Source: Peptoniphilus lacydonensis (GTDB taxonomy: Bacteria; Bacillota; Clostridia; Tissierellales; Peptoniphilaceae). Taken from it: a stretch of DNA of 64,000 nt. Under the pieces are notes generated by a model, which did no database searches, had not been told where the DNA came from, and saw nothing but the letters and a program-made list of their open reading frames with translations. Within the stretch, counting starts at the first letter, position 1; every line of letters starts with the position of its first letter. Both the position numbers and the translations under genes were made by a program. Positions 53,600 through 62,991 of this stretch are shown piece after piece. The stretch lies in the NCBI RefSeq assembly GCF_900106515.1, contig NZ_FNWF01000003.1, positions 744,001 to 808,000 of the forward strand. Reading direction: 5' to 3'.

Positions 53600-56119
53600 T
53601 TACTTTTCCCTATACTTTACAGAAACTATATCTACAATAAAAATCGCAATCATATTGTTTAAAATCCAAGTTTTATTAGGATAACTTAAATAAACTGGAT
53701 CCCATGTTGGTGAAAACTTTTCCTTATAAGCCCTAAGTCCTTCAAAAGAATAAAATTTATATCCAAACTTATAAATTAAATATGCAACCTTTTCTTCTAC
53801 AAAACTATTTGTATTAATGCCAACATTGGAAAGTGGCGCCATCCCTATCTCAAAATATTTTTTCCCTTGTTCTTTGAAATATATCGTAAGTTTCAAAAGC
53901 AGGTATTCCATAATACTATCTAAATTTTCATCTTTTTTGTATCTCATAAGATCAATTGTGGCACAAACACTATTTGGATTTGGCATAATGTTTGCAAAAG
54001 CAAGGATATTTTTATCTTCATCTCGCACTACTGCCATGTCGCAAAACTTTAAATAATCTCTGTCAAAATACCCAAGAGAAAATCCTCTTTCTTTTTTATC
54101 GCCAAGCCAATTTGCGGAAATATTTTCTAACTTATTCAAAAATTCTTCATCATAGGGAGGTTTTAAAACTTCGAATGTATAATTATTTCTTTCAAATTTT
54201 GAAAGAACTTTCCTCTGCATCTTGTGTTTTTTACCTTCCAATGAAAATTTTTCAAGTTCTATATTTGCAGTTTCTCCAAATTTTAGAAAAGAAAATCCAT
54301 AATCATGGAGTTTTATAGTTTGTTTTTCTCCAATTTCGTAAAAAATTGGACTGTATCCGTAAGTATCTGCATCTCTTATAAATTTATCCAAAAGTTTATC
54401 AAAGTCTTCTTTATTGCCAAAAGGTTCGCCCATTACAATTATTTTGTCTTTATAAGTGTAAATAGACATCCCACAAGTTGCAACTTCCTCATCTTTGTAA
54501 TAATAAATTTCTTTATCTCCAACAAGGGCAAGCCCTGATTCAGGATGAGAATCATAAATTTCTAAAAGGCTTAAGATTTTTTCTGGATCCATTTTCTCTC
54601 CAAGCTTTATCCTTTTTCCTTTTAAATATCTTGATAGAAAAGACGCTGACACTATTAAAAGTGTAAATACAATGGCAAAGTGTAAAAAGCTATTTTCAAA
54701 GGGCACTATAAAGAAATCCTTTGGATTTATAGGTTTTAATTTATAATTTATTGCCATAAAATAAATTGTTACAATAGAAATTATTCCAAGTATAACCATA
54801 TCCGTTGTAACAGCTTCAGATGAGTAGACAAGCTGCTCTCTATGAGGAATTTTTCTTGTTGTTATTGTCAAGAAAATTAAAATAATTATAAAAAACATTT
54901 CAATAAATCCAAATCCACTTAAAATTGAATAGGTAAGTGCGAGTACAAGGTAAATCAAAGTAACTTTTGTAGTCCTCTTTACTTTTTCTCTTGTGCTTCG
55001 CCCAAGTATTATAAAAGAAAATCCAAAGAAGAGGCTTGGAAATTGATAAATTAAATTCGCATGAAGGGGACTAAAATTTTTTAGCCACTGAAATTTTCCA
55101 AGCTCATCTGGTATTGTGGTGGAAATTATCATAAAAGCACCTGTTATATAAAGCATCGTTGAGGATAAATCGAGCCCCAAAGATTTTATTATCTTTGAAG
55201 GGATATTGTCCTTTTTTTCGTCAAAGACTGAGCCCAAATCTTCCATAAAAAATAAAAATCCAATTGCAAAGGGAATTATATAGTAAAAAATTCTATAAAG
55301 TAAAATCCAAGAAAAAACTACTTCGCTTTTAACTCCAACAGATGTAAGTGCAGCAAGTGCCACTAAATCAAAAGAACCAATGGATCCCGGTATAAAGGAT
55401 GCAATTCCAATTATATTTGCAATTACAAAAATTGATAGTATATTAAAAAATTTTACTTTTATTCCCAAAACAAATCCAATAAAAATAAAAAATAGGCAAG
55501 CTCCAAACCACTCCAAGAAAGAAACTAAAGAAACTTCTGCTGCATATTTTTTTGAAATTGCAAATTCTCCATCATTTCTTATTTTTGAAGCGAGAAATAA
55601 AACTGGATAATATAGCACTCCTCCAATTAACCAAATCTTATAATTTATTAAAATTTTACTTTTTGAAATTAACAAAAATATTAAAGATATAATTGCAAGA
55701 AAAGAAATTCCTGCCAAATCAAAGAGAAGGGACTTCACAAGAAATTCAAAGAGGTGCTTGTCCTCTTTTTCTTCTCCAAAGTATCTCATTCTAAGTCCCA
55801 AGTTTATTACTCCGCCAAAACCTATTAAATTATTAAAAGAATTTATTGTAATAGATCTCTTTACAATATACTTTTTGTCCCTATTTATTTTTAAAAATTT
55901 CTTGAGCAAAAAATCATAGCCAAGCATTGGCAAAAAAGATACAAATCCTAAAATTGCCATGGCAAAAATTTTTATTAAATTTATTTCATAAAATATCCTA
56001 GAAATTTCTTCTAAAGATATTTCTTTTCTAAGTTTTCCAAATTCAAGAACAATTAATAAAATAACGCCAGATAAAAATATTGGCTTTATATTCTTTAAAA
56101 TTTTCTTTAACTTTTCCAC
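53600..56119 (-). CDS. mprF: Phosphatidylglycerol lysyltransferase MprF
   Basis: Membrane enzyme that moves lysine (or alanine) from tRNA to phosphatidylglycerol and flips the product to the outer leaflet, lowering negative charge and giving resistance to cationic peptides and daptomycin. 839 residues, normal length. Residues about 1-330 are the flippase half (many spans; FIPGSIGSFDLVALAALTSV near 240), 340-500 further spans, and 530-839 the cytosolic synthase domain (GFSFLKFGETANIELEKFSL near 610; YFEIGMAPLSNVG near 755). The start is GTG behind GGGGGGA. The 200-base leader carries a long nested hairpin. Lysine as substrate is assumed from the family. Confidence 0.93.
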   Translation of the reverse strand: MEKLKKILKNIKPIFLSGVILLIVLEFGKLRKEISLEEISRIFYEINLIKIFAMAILGFVSFLPMLGYDFLLKKFLKINRDKKYIVKRSITINSFNNLIGFGGVINLGLRMRYFGEEKEDKHLFEFLVKSLLFDLAGISFLAIISLIFLLISKSKILINYKIWLIGGVLYYPVLFLASKIRNDGEFAISKKYAAEVSLVSFLEWFGACLFFIFIGFVLGIKVKFFNILSIFVIANIIGIASFIPGSIGSFDLVALAALTSVGVKSEVVFSWILLYRIFYYIIPFAIGFLFFMEDLGSVFDEKKDNIPSKIIKSLGLDLSSTMLYITGAFMIISTTIPDELGKFQWLKNFSPLHANLIYQFPSLFFGFSFIILGRSTREKVKRTTKVTLIYLVLALTYSILSGFGFIEMFFIIILIFLTITTRKIPHREQLVYSSEAVTTDMVILGIISIVTIYFMAINYKLKPINPKDFFIVPFENSFLHFAIVFTLLIVSASFLSRYLKGKRIKLGEKMDPEKILSLLEIYDSHPESGLALVGDKEIYYYKDEEVATCGMSIYTYKDKIIVMGEPFGNKEDFDKLLDKFIRDADTYGYSPIFYEIGEKQTIKLHDYGFSFLKFGETANIELEKFSLEGKKHKMQRKVLSKFERNNYTFEVLKPPYDEEFLNKLENISANWLGDKKERGFSLGYFDRDYLKFCDMAVVRDEDKNILAFANIMPNPNSVCATIDLMRYKKDENLDSIMEYLLLKLTIYFKEQGKKYFEIGMAPLSNVGINTNSFVEEKVAYLIYKFGYKFYSFEGLRAYKEKFSPTWDPVYLSYPNKTWILNNMIAIFIVDIVSVKYREK

Positions 56120-56198
56120 TATTCCCCCCTATATAAAATAAATTTTACCTCCAAATTCATTTTACAATTATTTTTTAAATTTTTAAATAAATAATATA

Positions 56199-56295
56199 AA
56201 AAGATGCCCTTTGACGTCTTTTAGATTGATTACAAATTAAAAACTCCTTTGTGCGAAGTTTTTCTACAATCTTAATTCGTCTTAAGCATCTTTTA
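56199..56295 (-). ncRNA. Long nested hairpin upstream of mprF (structured leader or unusual terminator)
   Basis: Four helices stack inside one another on the minus strand: AAAGATGC/GCATCTTT (56293-56286 with 56207-56200), GACG/CGTC (56281-56278 with 56216-56213), AGATTG/CAATCT (56272-56267 with 56228-56223) and AAACTTC/GGAGTTT (56261-56255 with 56247-56241). The structure ends in a run of five T. It begins about 25 bases after the stop of the LamG-SLH gene and ends about 80 bases before the mprF start. No known riboswitch motif was recognised. Confidence 0.5.
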
Positions 56296-56317
56296 AAATA
56301 AATTTATTTTGGAATTA

Positions 56318-58984
56318 TTAAAGTAAATTTACAATTACTCTTGATATTTCTGATCTCGTTATATTATCTTTTGGTGCAAATTCTCCATTATCTCTTCCTT
56401 CAAAAAGACCTCTATTTACAGCCTTTTTAACTTCATCCTTTGCCCAGTCTGAAATCTTTTCAGAATCTTTAAAGTCAATGTCTTTAAACTCTTTTCTTTC
56501 AATTCCAAGCTTTTCAACATATCTATTTAAGATAGCTGCAACTTCTTCTCTTGAAATTTCTCTATCTTTTTTAAATTCGCCATCTTCATATCCATAGATA
56601 ATCCCATTTTTGTTTGCCCAAATTACATAACCATTGTCATCTGAATCTTTGTCCAAATCTTTAAAGATTTTTTCATTGTAATCTTTAGGACTTACATTTT
56701 GCATCTTTGCAAGTGCCTTTACAAGTTCAATTCTTGTGGCCTTTTTGTCTGGATAAAATTTTCCGCTTTTTAAGTCCATTAGATTTTTATCTAAAACTTT
56801 TTCTATATATTCTTTTGCCCAGTGATCTTTATAGTCACTTTCATCTGAAGTTTTATTTGATACAACACTTTCTTTTTTATTTTCTTTCTTTAGTGTGCTT
56901 CCTGCAAATACTGAATAAGTTTTTCTGTTATGAGAATGATGTTTCTTGGTTGAACTTTCCCTATCTTCCTTTGAATTATCCTCAGTATTATTATTTTTAT
57001 TTTCTTTATCTTTAATTAATTCCGCATTGTCTTCTATATCTGTCCATGGAATTTTCTTCGAATCTTGATCTTTCTTTTCATATTCATATTTTTTTGCGAA
57101 GTCAAATCTATCATTGAAGTTAAAATTAACTACATCGTCATTTCCCTTTCCAAGCATATAATTTACATCAAAGAAAGTTTTTTCATCATTAGAAAGACTT
57201 GCAGCATAAGGTGAATAAGTTTTTAAGAAAATCTTATTCGCATCTTCGTCAAACTCTATATACTTGAAAAATCCATTTCCGCCATTGTATGAAAATTGAT
57301 AATCAGCCAAAACTGTCAAGACTGGCTTTTCATTGTCATTCATATAAACTTTATTTCCAGCTCCATGATAGTGACCTGATACTGTCATAAATACTTGATC
57401 ATACTTTTTAATTACATTCCAAATTTCTTCTCCAACTCCTGAAAACTGAACAGAAGATGGCTCTGTGTCAGAACAGTCAACTACATTGTGAGCCACAATT
57501 ATTGTTGGATTTTCTTTATTACTTCTTAAAATATTTTCAAACCAATCCATGTCACGACCAAGATCATACCAAGAAAGGCCAATCATTAAATACTCATAGG
57601 AACCTGCTCTAACTTTCATGTAAGATGATCTTCCAGAAGGAGAATCATTTACTACATAATTTGCCTTTTTGGTAAATTCTGAATCCTTTCCATAATAATC
57701 TTTATAAAATAAATCTTTAGGATTGTTGTTTGGATTCATATAGAATTCTTTATCATCATAACCATATCCATCTTCAGGCAGATAGTCGTGATTGCCTGGA
57801 ATAATCAAAGTTTTTATTTCAGAATCGGCAAGCTTATAAAATGTATTTTTAGAATTTTCAAATTGTTCCTTTGAATCGTAATCTTCAACTATATCTCCAA
57901 GGTGTGAAACTGCTTTAATATTTCCCTTGTCTTTGTCATTAATTAATCCCCTAATAGCACTATCCATTACATCTGGTTTAAATTTGACAGTGTTTTGCGT
58001 ATCTGGTAAAAATACAAAATTGTAATTATCTTTATTTTCTAAGGCAAATTCCTTATTTGTGCCAAAATCTCCTGCAAGACTTTCTGGATTTGGTATCAAC
58101 CACTCACTTCTATCTAGTGCCCCTTTAGAAATTCTAATTGTTTCAATATTTCCATTTAAAAATTTATCTAAAGTTTGATTTCCTTCCTTCCACCAAGATG
58201 ATCCAACTCTAAATCTTCCATCTTGTGGATCGGCAAAAATACCTTTCATAGCTCCTCCATCTGTTGAATTATAATTTCTAAATGATTCCGCTCCATTTAA
58301 GAAAGACTTTATATTTCCCTTATCATCACAAGTTATAGCAATATGATACCATTGACCACCCTTATCCATTGCAACAGACCACACAGATGAATTCATAAGA
58401 TGTGAATCCTTTTCATTCACTGTCAAATATTGAATTTCTTTACAATTTGAAACTGCAACAGATGTTGAACCAAGTTCTGCTTCGTCCATTGTATTGACAT
58501 TTTTGGGATCAGCAACTTGTCTTGCCAACATTCCCATCCATCTATCGCTATTAGTCCAAGTCTTTGGCAAATAATATAAAATTTCAATTGTATAACCATC
58601 ACTAAAAGTTTCTTTATTTATTGGGGCATTTTGAGTCGTTATAAAATCTGCCCCTCTATCCTTTGCGATTCCACTAAATTCAACGGAACCTTTTCCTAAT
58701 ACTGATTCATTTGAAAACTTCAAATATTTTTCCCACTCTTCAGCACTCTTATCATCAGTAAGATGTCCTCCTGTGTAAGTTTGCATTTCTAAGTCGTTAT
58801 TATTTCCACTTTCATCTTTAATCTTAAGAGTTCCATCTTCAATAGAACCTGTGGAATTATCTTTGTTAAAATTCCATTCTGCCACAACATTTGATTTTGC
58901 AAAAATTCCATTTGGAATTAGAGTAAAAATTATTGCAATAATCAAAAATAATGACAAATACTTTTTCTTAAATTTGTTATTCAT
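56318..58984 (-). CDS. Surface metallophosphoesterase with LamG and SLH domains
   Basis: Secreted protein of 888 residues. Signal peptide about 1-29. A LamG/concanavalin-like domain at about 30-290 (WNFNKDNSTGSIEDGTL; WYHIAITCDDKGNIKSF). A calcineurin-type phosphoesterase at about 315-610 with metal-binding blocks FVFLPDTQN, SHLGDIVEDYD, LIIPGNHDYLPED, IIVAHNVVD and VSGHYHGAGN, so the active site looks complete. A polar linker, then three SLH domains at about 715-888 (DYKDHWAKEYIEKVL; GIIYGYEDGEFKKDREISRE; GLFEGRDNGEFAPKDNITRS). It is probably a wall-attached enzyme that releases phosphate from an extracellular substrate; the substrate is unknown. GGAGG precedes the ATG. Confidence 0.93.
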   Translation of the reverse strand: MNNKFKKKYLSLFLIIAIIFTLIPNGIFAKSNVVAEWNFNKDNSTGSIEDGTLKIKDESGNNNDLEMQTYTGGHLTDDKSAEEWEKYLKFSNESVLGKGSVEFSGIAKDRGADFITTQNAPINKETFSDGYTIEILYYLPKTWTNSDRWMGMLARQVADPKNVNTMDEAELGSTSVAVSNCKEIQYLTVNEKDSHLMNSSVWSVAMDKGGQWYHIAITCDDKGNIKSFLNGAESFRNYNSTDGGAMKGIFADPQDGRFRVGSSWWKEGNQTLDKFLNGNIETIRISKGALDRSEWLIPNPESLAGDFGTNKEFALENKDNYNFVFLPDTQNTVKFKPDVMDSAIRGLINDKDKGNIKAVSHLGDIVEDYDSKEQFENSKNTFYKLADSEIKTLIIPGNHDYLPEDGYGYDDKEFYMNPNNNPKDLFYKDYYGKDSEFTKKANYVVNDSPSGRSSYMKVRAGSYEYLMIGLSWYDLGRDMDWFENILRSNKENPTIIVAHNVVDCSDTEPSSVQFSGVGEEIWNVIKKYDQVFMTVSGHYHGAGNKVYMNDNEKPVLTVLADYQFSYNGGNGFFKYIEFDEDANKIFLKTYSPYAASLSNDEKTFFDVNYMLGKGNDDVVNFNFNDRFDFAKKYEYEKKDQDSKKIPWTDIEDNAELIKDKENKNNNTEDNSKEDRESSTKKHHSHNRKTYSVFAGSTLKKENKKESVVSNKTSDESDYKDHWAKEYIEKVLDKNLMDLKSGKFYPDKKATRIELVKALAKMQNVSPKDYNEKIFKDLDKDSDDNGYVIWANKNGIIYGYEDGEFKKDREISREEVAAILNRYVEKLGIERKEFKDIDFKDSEKISDWAKDEVKKAVNRGLFEGRDNGEFAPKDNITRSEISRVIVNLL

Positions 58985-59096
58985 CTAAAAAACCTCCATT
59001 ATTGTATTCATTGTTAATATAGTTTAACTTTTTTAATCTTTAAATAAATTTGAGTAAATAATATGTAAAACAAGATTATTTAAATAATTTTTCACG

Positions 59097-59130
59097 AAAA
59101 AAAAGAGCAACCTCAAGAGCCGCTCTTTTA
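59097..59130 (-). terminator. Intrinsic terminator of the permease-aminopeptidase operon
   Basis: AAAAGAGC (59101-59108) pairs with GCTCTTTT (59122-59129); on the minus strand it is followed by a T run. Confidence 0.8.
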
Positions 59131-59148
59131 ACTAAAAACTTTTTAATT

Positions 59149-60471
59149 TTATTCTTCAATAGAAACTTTATTTGCACCATCAATTTTAATATTTGTGCTG
59201 TAATATCTTGTAAGTGCCTTTATCATATATTCTGGATCTTTTGCACCTGCTGTTTCATAATTTGAGTGCATTGCAAGTTGAGCAAGTCCAATATCCACTG
59301 CGTGAAGGGAAACTTGTGTGTTAGAAAGATTTCCAAGAGTCGACCCTCCTTGCATATTGCTTCTATTGGCAAAATGTTGCACTGGAACATCTGCAAGGGC
59401 ACAAATCTTTTTAAATATTGCTTGTGAAAAAGCATCTGATGTGTATTTTTGATTTGCTGCCTCTTTTACAACAATTCCTTCATTCATAAAAGTTCTATTT
59501 TCATCATCAGTTAGTTCCTTGTGATTTGGATGAACTGCGTGGGCATTGTCTGCACTAATTAAAAATGATTTTGCTACTGCTTTGTAATATTCTTCTTCAT
59601 CAAAACCAAGTGATACATTAAGTCTTTTTAAAGTATCGTGGAGAAGTGTACTCATTGCACCTTGTTTTGTATTTGAACCAACTTCCTCGTTGTCAAAACA
59701 AGCATATACATTTACCGCTTTTTTATTTTCTCCTGAGATAAAAGCTTTTAATGATGTAAAAGCACATTCTAAATCATCAAGCTTTGGTGATGAAACAAAT
59801 TCATCTTTATATCCCCATATTTTTCCAACTTGTCTATTTACAAGAAATAAATCTTTTGAAATTATTTGATCTACTTCTACGCCAAGTTCTTCTGCAATCA
59901 TTTTGTCATAGTCACCTTTTTTAAGTGCACCTGTTGTAAATAGCGGAAGTAAATCAACTTGTCTATTGTAATTATAACCCTTATTTACATCTCTATTCAT
60001 GTGGATTGCCACATTTGGAATTATTAAAATATCTCTATCAATATATAAAAGTTTAGAAACAATTTCTCCATCTTCTTCGACTAGAATCCTTCCTGCAATT
60101 GTAAGAGGTTTATCGAACCAAACCGAATCAATTGGACCGCCATATACTTCTACATTTAATTTTAAATAATCCTTTGGGCCTTCAAGTTCTGGAACGCTTT
60201 TTATTTTAAAAGTAGGTGAATCAGAGTGAGATGCTACAAGTTGGTAGTGATAATCTAAAAGATCAGATCCAACTTTAAAAGCAATTATACTTGAACCATT
60301 TCTAGTTGTGTAATAATTTTTTCCCTTTTCAATATTCCAACTTTCACCTTCTTTTAATTCTATAAAATTTTCTGCATCAAGATATTCTTTTACAGTTGCC
60401 ACTGTATGAAACATACTTGAACTTTTATTTATAAATTCTAATAATTCCTTTGAAATTTCTAAATAACCCAT
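59149..60471 (-). CDS. M18 family aminopeptidase (aspartyl aminopeptidase type)
   Basis: Cytoplasmic zinc aminopeptidase of 440 residues, normal for M18. Metal ligands and catalytic residues can be read: VASHSDSPTFKI near 79-90, the segment KLDDLECAFTSLKA near 228-241, CFDNEEVGSNTKQGAMST near 257-274, and the last ligand in QVSLHAVDIGLAQLAMHS near 398. M18 enzymes remove N-terminal acidic or neutral residues from peptides. It follows the APC permease by 17 bases, so the pair may link amino-acid transport and peptide breakdown. GGAGGAAGT precedes the ATG. Confidence 0.93.
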   Translation of the reverse strand: MGYLEISKELLEFINKSSSMFHTVATVKEYLDAENFIELKEGESWNIEKGKNYYTTRNGSSIIAFKVGSDLLDYHYQLVASHSDSPTFKIKSVPELEGPKDYLKLNVEVYGGPIDSVWFDKPLTIAGRILVEEDGEIVSKLLYIDRDILIIPNVAIHMNRDVNKGYNYNRQVDLLPLFTTGALKKGDYDKMIAEELGVEVDQIISKDLFLVNRQVGKIWGYKDEFVSSPKLDDLECAFTSLKAFISGENKKAVNVYACFDNEEVGSNTKQGAMSTLLHDTLKRLNVSLGFDEEEYYKAVAKSFLISADNAHAVHPNHKELTDDENRTFMNEGIVVKEAANQKYTSDAFSQAIFKKICALADVPVQHFANRSNMQGGSTLGNLSNTQVSLHAVDIGLAQLAMHSNYETAGAKDPEYMIKALTRYYSTNIKIDGANKVSIEE

Positions 60472-60488
60472 ACTTCCTCCTTTTAAAA

Positions 60489-61925
60489 TCAGCTTAATTT
60501 TTTATCTTCTTTCGCTCTAATAACTGGCAATATTACCCCAAGAGCAATTAAAACAACTGGTGTAATAATATTTAGTTTTAATTGGAAAGGATCATCTGAT
60601 GCCATACCTAGTACACAACAAAATGCTGTTACTAGAAAACACCAAAATCCAAAGAAAAGTGCTACTCCATTATTTTTTGAAAATTTAAATTCTCTGTCAA
60701 ATTTATCATTATTTTTTCTAAGATAAATATATGCCAAAAATACCCATAGATAACGAAGTGGCATCATAATGGAATTTAGTTTTGTAAGTTGTCTTAAAAC
60801 TGTTGCTGCTCCTGGCACCAAAATTTGTGCAAGAATAATTGAACCAGAAAGTACAACTACAAGTTTAATTCCATTTTTATATGCTCCATATTTATTTTTC
60901 TTTAAAAGATTTCTCGGAATAAATTTATTAGTTCTATCATCGTCTAGTAACATTCTCAGTGGTGCATCAATACTTACAACAAGAGTTGAAAACTGTCCAA
61001 TCATATTACATAGAGCATAAATAACCATTATTAAATTTCCAACACCATAGTAATCTCCTAATTTTTGGAATGCCCAATAAGCACCATTAGCTGCATAAGA
61101 ATCAAAAGTTGCTTGATCTGCATTTATAATAGCTGGATCAAACATCATACCCATTGCAATTGTTCCAAAAATAGCAGAAACAACTACCATTATAGCTGCA
61201 AAAATCATTGACTTAGGAAATTCTTTTGCTGGATCTCCGTCCATATTGTTGACATAGGGACTCATTTTTTCAATTCCTCCAACAGCAAATACAAGTATAG
61301 ATAAACTTGTAAAATACTTCATATCAAAAGTTGGAATTATGTTGTCAAAGGACCAATCCATTTTTAAATATCCACCATTTGGATTAATTTTTGGTGCAGC
61401 TAACATCATTAAAATGTATAAAATTCCCATGATAAACATACTAGAACCTGCAATAGTAGCTAATTTTTTTAGAGGATTAAGACCTCTACTTGCTACCCAG
61501 CAGAAAAATAAAAATATACATAAAGTAGCAATTTGAACATAAACTGTTGGCAAAGAATCATAAAATTCTGCATTGTGATAAATCATCCAGCTAAGTGCCT
61601 TTAGTCCACCAGAGCCCTTTGAGGCAATATATGTTATATGAACTGCCCAATAAGTCCAACCAGCATAATATGCAATTTTATCAGTAGTAGTTGCCCTCAT
61701 CCATGAAGTAACTCCTCCACCTTCATCTTTAAAAGCAGATCCCAGTTCTCCTACCATGAGTGCATAAGGAATAAAATAAAGTACGAACATTAGGACCCAT
61801 GAAAATATTACTTGAATTCCGTTAAAGAATACGAAACCGTTAACAACATTTCCAAAACCCCACAAAGTGGAAAACGCCATAAAGCAAAGCATATACCACT
61901 TAATTTTCTTTTGTGAATCTTGCAT
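60489..61925 (-). CDS. APC-family amino acid permease
   Basis: Membrane transporter of 478 residues with about twelve spans. The start (MLCFMAFSTLWGFGNVVNGF) and the segment GGVTSWMRATTTDKIAYYAGW near 69-89 fit the APC superfamily, in the branch of glutamate:GABA antiporter-like and YjeM-like carriers. The substrate cannot be read from sequence. It is the first gene of an operon with the M18 aminopeptidase. GAGGAG precedes the ATG. The 650 bases upstream carry a perfect palindrome and no intact gene. Confidence 0.88.
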   Translation of the reverse strand: MQDSQKKIKWYMLCFMAFSTLWGFGNVVNGFVFFNGIQVIFSWVLMFVLYFIPYALMVGELGSAFKDEGGGVTSWMRATTTDKIAYYAGWTYWAVHITYIASKGSGGLKALSWMIYHNAEFYDSLPTVYVQIATLCIFLFFCWVASRGLNPLKKLATIAGSSMFIMGILYILMMLAAPKINPNGGYLKMDWSFDNIIPTFDMKYFTSLSILVFAVGGIEKMSPYVNNMDGDPAKEFPKSMIFAAIMVVVSAIFGTIAMGMMFDPAIINADQATFDSYAANGAYWAFQKLGDYYGVGNLIMVIYALCNMIGQFSTLVVSIDAPLRMLLDDDRTNKFIPRNLLKKNKYGAYKNGIKLVVVLSGSIILAQILVPGAATVLRQLTKLNSIMMPLRYLWVFLAYIYLRKNNDKFDREFKFSKNNGVALFFGFWCFLVTAFCCVLGMASDDPFQLKLNIITPVVLIALGVILPVIRAKEDKKLS

Positions 61926-62219
61926 TGTATTTCTCCTCTCATATATATTGCATGATTAAATTAATTATAACCTTAATGATTTTTACCGTCTAGTTAATTT
62001 AAAAAAATAGAAAACATTTTTACAATGATAGCTATTATTTCTTATGTATTAATTGAATTCAATTGAATATTAACATCAAAATCCTTTAAAATACATTTAT
62101 GTACCATCATTAAGTATTTATTATTTTAAAAAATATAAATTTTAACCTTAAAAAATATAAAAATACAATACTTAATAAGTTAATCATAACCACCTCTAAT
62201 CAGATGATTTGCTCTCCTC
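61926..62219. promoter_or_regulatory. Upstream region of the APC permease with palindromic elements
   Basis: No gene. AATTGAATTCAATT (62051-62064) is a perfect 14-bp palindrome. A longer inverted pair, TTAAGTATT near 62108 and AATACTTAA near 62166, flanks about 50 bp of A/T. These may be regulator sites of the permease operon. Confidence 0.4.
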
Positions 62220-62470
62220 CTATAATGGTTTTACCAACAACATTTCATGCTTTGAATTTTCTTTCTCGTGTACAAATTCCATAACTAATGCTGAAACATC
62301 TTATTTTTGTTTCTGTCTTACTTGCTCACCAATAATCAGGTCTGTATCGATTAAACATAATTTTCGTATATCCTTTGGATAAATACAATATTATATTTAC
62401 GCATACATTTGTCTGTGATAATCAATTTGCCTTTTTAGTCATATTATAACTACCTCTTATTATTTTATGT
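62220..62470 (-). pseudogene. Decayed coding remnant, family uncertain
   Basis: Minus-strand pieces read like protein but are broken by stops and frame changes. AGAGGTAGTTATAAT and an ATG give MTKKAN then a stop; in another frame come IRKLCLIDTDLIIGEQVRQK and, after a stop, SALVMEFVHEKENSKHEMLL followed by VKPL. The last part resembles the C-terminal tail of LacI-type regulators, but only loosely. I consider it a dead gene. Confidence 0.35.
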
Positions 62471-62541
62471 CTAAAAAACTCTATTATAATATTGAGGTGA
62501 TTTTTTGTTTCGCATACGTTACATCTTAAATAAATAGGATT

Positions 62542-62568
62542 AAAAAAAGCCATCCATAACGAATGACT
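62542..62568 (-). terminator. Intrinsic terminator of the tmRNA gene
   Basis: On the minus strand AGTCATTC pairs with GGATGGCT (8 bp with two G-T pairs), then seven T. Confidence 0.75.
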
Positions 62569-62576
62569 TAAAATAT

Positions 62577-62921
62577 TGGTGGAGGCGGCGGGAGTCGAAC
62601 CCGCGTCCGAAGACCTCTTACAGAAAGATTCTCCGAGTGCAGACTCCTCTTTAATTTTCCTCTGCATTACTAGAGTGTCAAACTCATACAGAGTATCGCC
62701 ACTAACCCCCTCTGCTATGGCGAATCACAGAGTTCGTTTGCCCGCTAATTTGAAACCCGGTTACAGTTCGCGGCATCTGGCCGGATTGCTACCTAAACTT
62801 AGGCAGCTAGTGCGAAATTATTTTCGTCGTTTATTTTTTATAGACCATTTTTACGTTGTATGATCCATCAACGACTCGCTACTTAAAGCTCAAAATCCCC
62901 GTCGAAACCATTTTCGCCCCC
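62577..62921 (-). ncRNA. ssrA: Transfer-messenger RNA (tmRNA)
   Basis: About 345 bases. It releases stalled ribosomes and tags unfinished proteins. The 5' end GGGGGCGAAAATGGTTTCGA and the 3' end with T-loop GGTTCGACTCCCGCC and encoded CCA are diagnostic; the acceptor stem GGGGGCG/CGCCTCC pairs over 7 bp with one G-T pair. The tag reading frame ends in codons for NDENNFALAA before TAA (about 62822-62790). The exact resume codon is uncertain, and one to three residues may precede. A consensus promoter and a terminator flank it. Confidence 0.97.
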
Positions 62922-62939
62922 CTATTTAATTAGATTAAA

Positions 62940-62968
62940 ATTATACTAAAATTTGCTATTTTTGTCAA
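62940..62968 (-). promoter_or_regulatory. Consensus sigma-A promoter of ssrA
   Basis: On the minus strand TTGACA (62968-62963), 17-base spacer, TATAAT (62945-62940), both perfect; the predicted transcript start is close to the tmRNA 5' end. Confidence 0.85.
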
Positions 62969-62991
62969 TTTTAGGTACACTCTCAAATTTT

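Noticed and set aside
62569-62640. tRNA-like sequence (CGGGTTCGACTCCCG) as a separate tRNA gene
   Set aside because: It is the tRNA-like 3' domain of tmRNA; the matching 5' domain and tag lie 300 bases away.
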